A DNA stretch of 64,000 bases, taken from assembly GCF_000600295.1 (NCBI RefSeq), contig NZ_JEMG01000001.1:588799-652798 (forward strand). Reading direction: 5' to 3'. The position numbers were made by a program, and so were the translations under genes. This stretch comes from Hylemonella gracilis str. Niagara R (GTDB lineage: Bacteria; Pseudomonadota; Gammaproteobacteria; Burkholderiales; Burkholderiaceae_C). The number at the start of each line of letters is the position of its first letter. Within the stretch, counting starts at the first letter, position 1. This document shows positions 61,785 through 64,000 of this stretch, one piece after another. Below the pieces are notes generated by a model that was given only the letters and a program-made list of their open reading frames with translations, was not told the origin of the DNA and made no database searches.

Positions 61785-62597
61785 ATGAGTGACATCCTGG
61801 AAAAAATCGTCGCCGTCAAACGCGAGGAAATCGCGGCGGCAGTTCGCAAGACCTCGCTGGCGGCCGTGCGCGCCGACGCCGAAAGCCGCGTGCTCACGCG
61901 TGACTTCGTGGGCGCGCTGCGCGGCAAGATCGCGGCGGGCCAGGCGGCGGTGATCGCCGAAGTCAAGAAGGCCAGCCCGAGCAAGGGCGTGCTGCGCGCG
62001 GACTTCATTCCCGCGGACATCGCGCAGAGTTATGCCGAGGGTGATGCTGCCAAGGGCGGCAAGGTCTCCGCGGCCTGTCTCTCGGTGTTGACCGACCGCC
62101 AGTTCTTCCAAGGCCAGCCCGACTATCTGAAGCAGGCGCGGGCGTCCTGTGATCTGCCCGTGCTGCGCAAGGACTTCATGGTCGACTCCTATCAGATCTA
62201 CGAGTCGCGGGCCATGGGCGCCGACTGCGTGCTGTTGATCGCGGCCTGCCTGGACGATGCGCAGATGCGGGACATGGAAAGCATCGCGCACACGCTGGGC
62301 ATGGCCGTGCTGGTCGAGGTGCACGACGGCGCCGAGCTGGACCGGGCGCTCAAGCTCAAGACCCCGCTGATCGGCATCAATAACCGTAATCTGCGCACCT
62401 TCGAGGTGTCGCTGGAGACGACATTGGCCTTGCGAGAGCAGGTGCCGACCGACCGCTTGCTGGTGACGGAGTCGGGCATTCTGCAGCGCGCCGACGTGGC
62501 GCGCATGCGCGACGCGGGCGTGCACGCATTCCTGGTCGGCGAGGCTTTCATGCGCGCGCCCGAGCCGGGGCTGGCGCTGGCCGAGCTGTTTGCCTGA
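61785..62597 (+). CDS. trpC: Indole-3-glycerol phosphate synthase
   Basis: A 270-residue TIM barrel that closes the indole ring. Catalytic residues lie in [35 protein letters not shown] and [14 protein letters not shown], with the phosphate loop VTESGIL. It is a stand-alone TrpC, not fused to TrpF. It is followed by ung 22 bases later. Confidence 0.97.
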   Translation: MSDILEKIVAVKREEIAAAVRKTSLAAVRADAESRVLTRDFVGALRGKIAAGQAAVIAEVKKASPSKGVLRADFIPADIAQSYAEGDAAKGGKVSAACLSVLTDRQFFQGQPDYLKQARASCDLPVLRKDFMVDSYQIYESRAMGADCVLLIAACLDDAQMRDMESIAHTLGMAVLVEVHDGAELDRALKLKTPLIGINNRNLRTFEVSLETTLALREQVPTDRLLVTESGILQRADVARMRDAGVHAFLVGEAFMRAPEPGLALAELFA

Positions 62598-62619
62598 CGG
62601 TGTTCGGGCGGAGGTCGGC

Positions 62620-63423
62620 ATGCGCGATAGGGACGACCTGACGGCTGCGCACGGGCTGTTTGCGACCGAGCGACTGCGTCGCTGGGCGCCTGCGGACTGG
62701 CTCGTACCGCTGACGCCGGATTGGCGGACGCTGGCGGGCGCTTTTTTCGACAGCGAGGCCGGCCAGTCCCTGGCCGGTGCGCTGCGTGCGCGCCTGGAAG
62801 CTGGTGCCATCATCTACCCGCCCCAACCCTTGCGTGCGCTGGAACTCACCCCGCTGCAGGCGGTGCGCGTGCTCATCCTGGGCCAGGACCCTTATCACGG
62901 CCCGGGGCAAGCGGAAGGGCTCGCTTTTTCCGTCGCGCCCGGCGTCAAGTCGCCACCTTCGCTGCGCAACATCCACAAGGAATTAGCGCGGGACCCACAA
63001 CTCGCGCCCTGGGCCTGGCCGCCCCATGGCTCTCTGCAGGGCTGGGCGCATCAGGGCGTGTTGCTGCTGAACACCTGCCTGACCGTGGAAGAGGGCCGGG
63101 CGGCCAGCCACGCGGGGCTGGGTTGGGAGGTGCTTACTCAACAGATCATCCACGCCGTGGCGGCGCAAGAACGCCCTGTGGTGTTCTTGCTGTGGGGCGC
63201 GCACGCGCAAAAGGCGCTGGCGCAGGCCCTCGCGCAAGTTCTCGCGCCAGGGAATGCTGGGCCAGCCCCCGATGCATCGGCGTGGCGCCATCAGGTGCTG
63301 ACCGCCAACCACCCCTCGCCGCTGTCGGCTTTGCGCGGCCCCCAACCGTTCCTGGGGTGCGGGCATTTCAGCCAGGCCAATGCCTTCCTGCGCGCGCGGG
63401 GGAGGGGTGAAATTGCCTGGTGA
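62620..63423 (+). CDS. ung: Uracil-DNA glycosylase
   Basis: A 267-residue family 1 glycosylase that removes uracil from DNA. The catalytic water-activating Asp90 lies in GQDPYHGPGQAEGLAFSV, and the DNA-binding loop is NHPSPLSA. The ATG at 62620 follows GGAGG at five bases. Between the two motifs it has a short insertion (PGNAGPAPDASAW, about 217-230). It is the last gene of the trp transcript or independently expressed. Confidence 0.97.
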   Translation: MRDRDDLTAAHGLFATERLRRWAPADWLVPLTPDWRTLAGAFFDSEAGQSLAGALRARLEAGAIIYPPQPLRALELTPLQAVRVLILGQDPYHGPGQAEGLAFSVAPGVKSPPSLRNIHKELARDPQLAPWAWPPHGSLQGWAHQGVLLLNTCLTVEEGRAASHAGLGWEVLTQQIIHAVAAQERPVVFLLWGAHAQKALAQALAQVLAPGNAGPAPDASAWRHQVLTANHPSPLSALRGPQPFLGCGHFSQANAFLRARGRGEIAW

Positions 63424-63490
63424 ACGAGGCCCGCAAGGAACAATCGGGTGAGAGGGCCTTCAGGCTTGGAGGCGGGCAGGATGTGATGGC

Positions 63491-63518
63491 TTCCAGTGTC
63501 AAAAAATCATGGCATAAT
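63491..63518 (+). promoter_or_regulatory. Candidate promoter of the tRNA-tuf operon
   Basis: CATAAT (63513-63518) is a good -10 hexamer, with a weak -35 (TTCCAG, 63491-63496) 16 bases upstream. The bases after the -10 are GC-rich (CGCCGGC), like the discriminators of stringently controlled stable-RNA promoters. tRNA-Tyr starts 15 bases downstream. Confidence 0.5.
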
Positions 63519-63532
63519 CGCCGGCTCACCGT

Positions 63533-63618
63533 GGAGAGGTGGCCGAGTGGTTAATGGCAGCAGACTGTAAATCTGCCCTCTTACGAGTACGCTGGTTCGA
63601 ATCCAGCCCTCTCCACCA
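63533..63618 (+). tRNA. tRNA-Tyr (anticodon GUA)
   Basis: An 86-base class II tRNA including the encoded CCA. The acceptor arm is GGAGAGG/CCTCTCC with discriminator A, the anticodon loop CTGTAAA holds GTA, the variable arm is long, and the T loop is TTCGAAT. First of three tRNAs before tuf. Confidence 0.96.
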
Positions 63619-63686
63619 GTGTTTGCGATGAACGGCAGAGTCGTTGTCGGTTTGCTTGCGTGATGCGTGGGTGCCGGCGGCGCGAG

Positions 63687-63760
63687 GCGGGAGTAGTTCA
63701 ATGGTAGAACCCCAGCCTTCCAAGCTGATGACGCGGGTTCGATTCCCGTCTCCCGCTCCA
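63687..63760 (+). tRNA. tRNA-Gly (anticodon UCC)
   Basis: A 74-base tRNA including the encoded CCA: acceptor GCGGGAG/CTCCCGC, discriminator T, anticodon loop CTTCCAA with TCC, and T loop TTCGATT. Confidence 0.96.
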
Positions 63761-63822
63761 GCGGTTCATGGGCAAGCGCGGGTGTGCTGGTGTGCAGGCC
63801 GGTCGGTGTTGAGCTGAATTCT

Positions 63823-63897
<75 letters not shown>

Positions 63898-63988
63898 TCT
63901 ACGGGTGCGCGGTTGGTGCTTGTTGTTCCGTCCGTCGCGTCTTGGTGTTTCGAGTCGTATTGCTTTTCCTTTTCTGGAGAATTGAAAG

Positions 63989-64000
63989 ATGGCAAAAGAG
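63989..64000 (+). CDS. tuf: Elongation factor Tu, first four codons only
   Basis: ATGGCAAAAGAG encodes MAKE, the normal EF-Tu start, preceded by TGGAGAATTGAAAG (GGAGA ribosome site, 63976-63980). The rest lies beyond the window. Identity rests on the tRNA-Tyr/Gly/Thr context and the four residues. Confidence 0.8.

Overview
This is a GC-rich, densely coding chromosomal stretch from a betaproteobacterium, most likely a Burkholderiales member close to Comamonadaceae. The evidence is protein-level similarity and gene order: ArgP/LysE pair, rpe-trpE-trpG-trpD-trpC order, lptA-lptB-rpoN, and tRNA-Tyr/Gly/Thr followed by tuf. There are no insertion sequences, phage genes, rRNA operons or CRISPR arrays.

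Layout. 1-9.4 kb: a truncated intradiol dioxygenase, a LysE/ArgO exporter divergent from an ArgP-type regulator, argS, a SPOR protein, a DsbA-like oxidoreductase with a Tat-type signal, xdhC, and a lipoprotein trio (COG3014-like, YcfL, LpoB). 9.5-17.3 kb: a secreted S9 peptidase; a coupled cluster of small membrane proteins (two 2TM-domain paralogues), a secreted alpha/beta hydrolase and a LytS/LytTR-type two-component pair; then a lipoprotein esterase. 17.5-28.7 kb: a purine salvage and catabolism locus (xdhB-xdhA divergent from a BMP-type nucleoside/purine ABC importer, its binding protein, a Rieske oxygenase and adenine deaminase). The divergent xdhA/ABC promoter region carries two facing sigma-54-type promoter matches.

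28.7-39.5 kb (minus strand): a selenocysteine module in one direction: formate dehydrogenase alpha (in-frame UGA as residue 197, followed by a SECIS-type hairpin), beta and gamma subunits, fdhE, selA, selB and tRNA-Sec (selC), then a TPR-methyltransferase gene. The window thus holds a selenoprotein and every dedicated Sec-insertion factor except selD. 39.8-43.5 kb: a second BMP binding protein, a diguanylate cyclase and guanine deaminase, so the purine genes lie on both sides of the selenocysteine module.

43.5-53.4 kb: OsmC, a PIN-domain protein, nitronate monooxygenase, an RlmL-type rRNA methyltransferase, rpoN, lptB, lptA, gshB, thiL, apaG. 53.5-63.4 kb: rpe, a large PAS-GGDEF-EAL protein, then trpE-trpG-lysE-trpD-trpC and ung. 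63.5-64 kb: tRNA-Tyr, tRNA-Gly, tRNA-Thr and the first codons of tuf.

Genes working together: the importer, deaminases and xanthine dehydrogenase would take up purines and convert adenine to hypoxanthine, guanine to xanthine, and both to urate, with nitrogen control by sigma-54 (RpoN, also encoded here) suggested by the promoter matches. The sel genes supply selenocysteine to the respiratory formate dehydrogenase encoded just upstream. Assignments come from reading protein motifs by eye; no database search was run.
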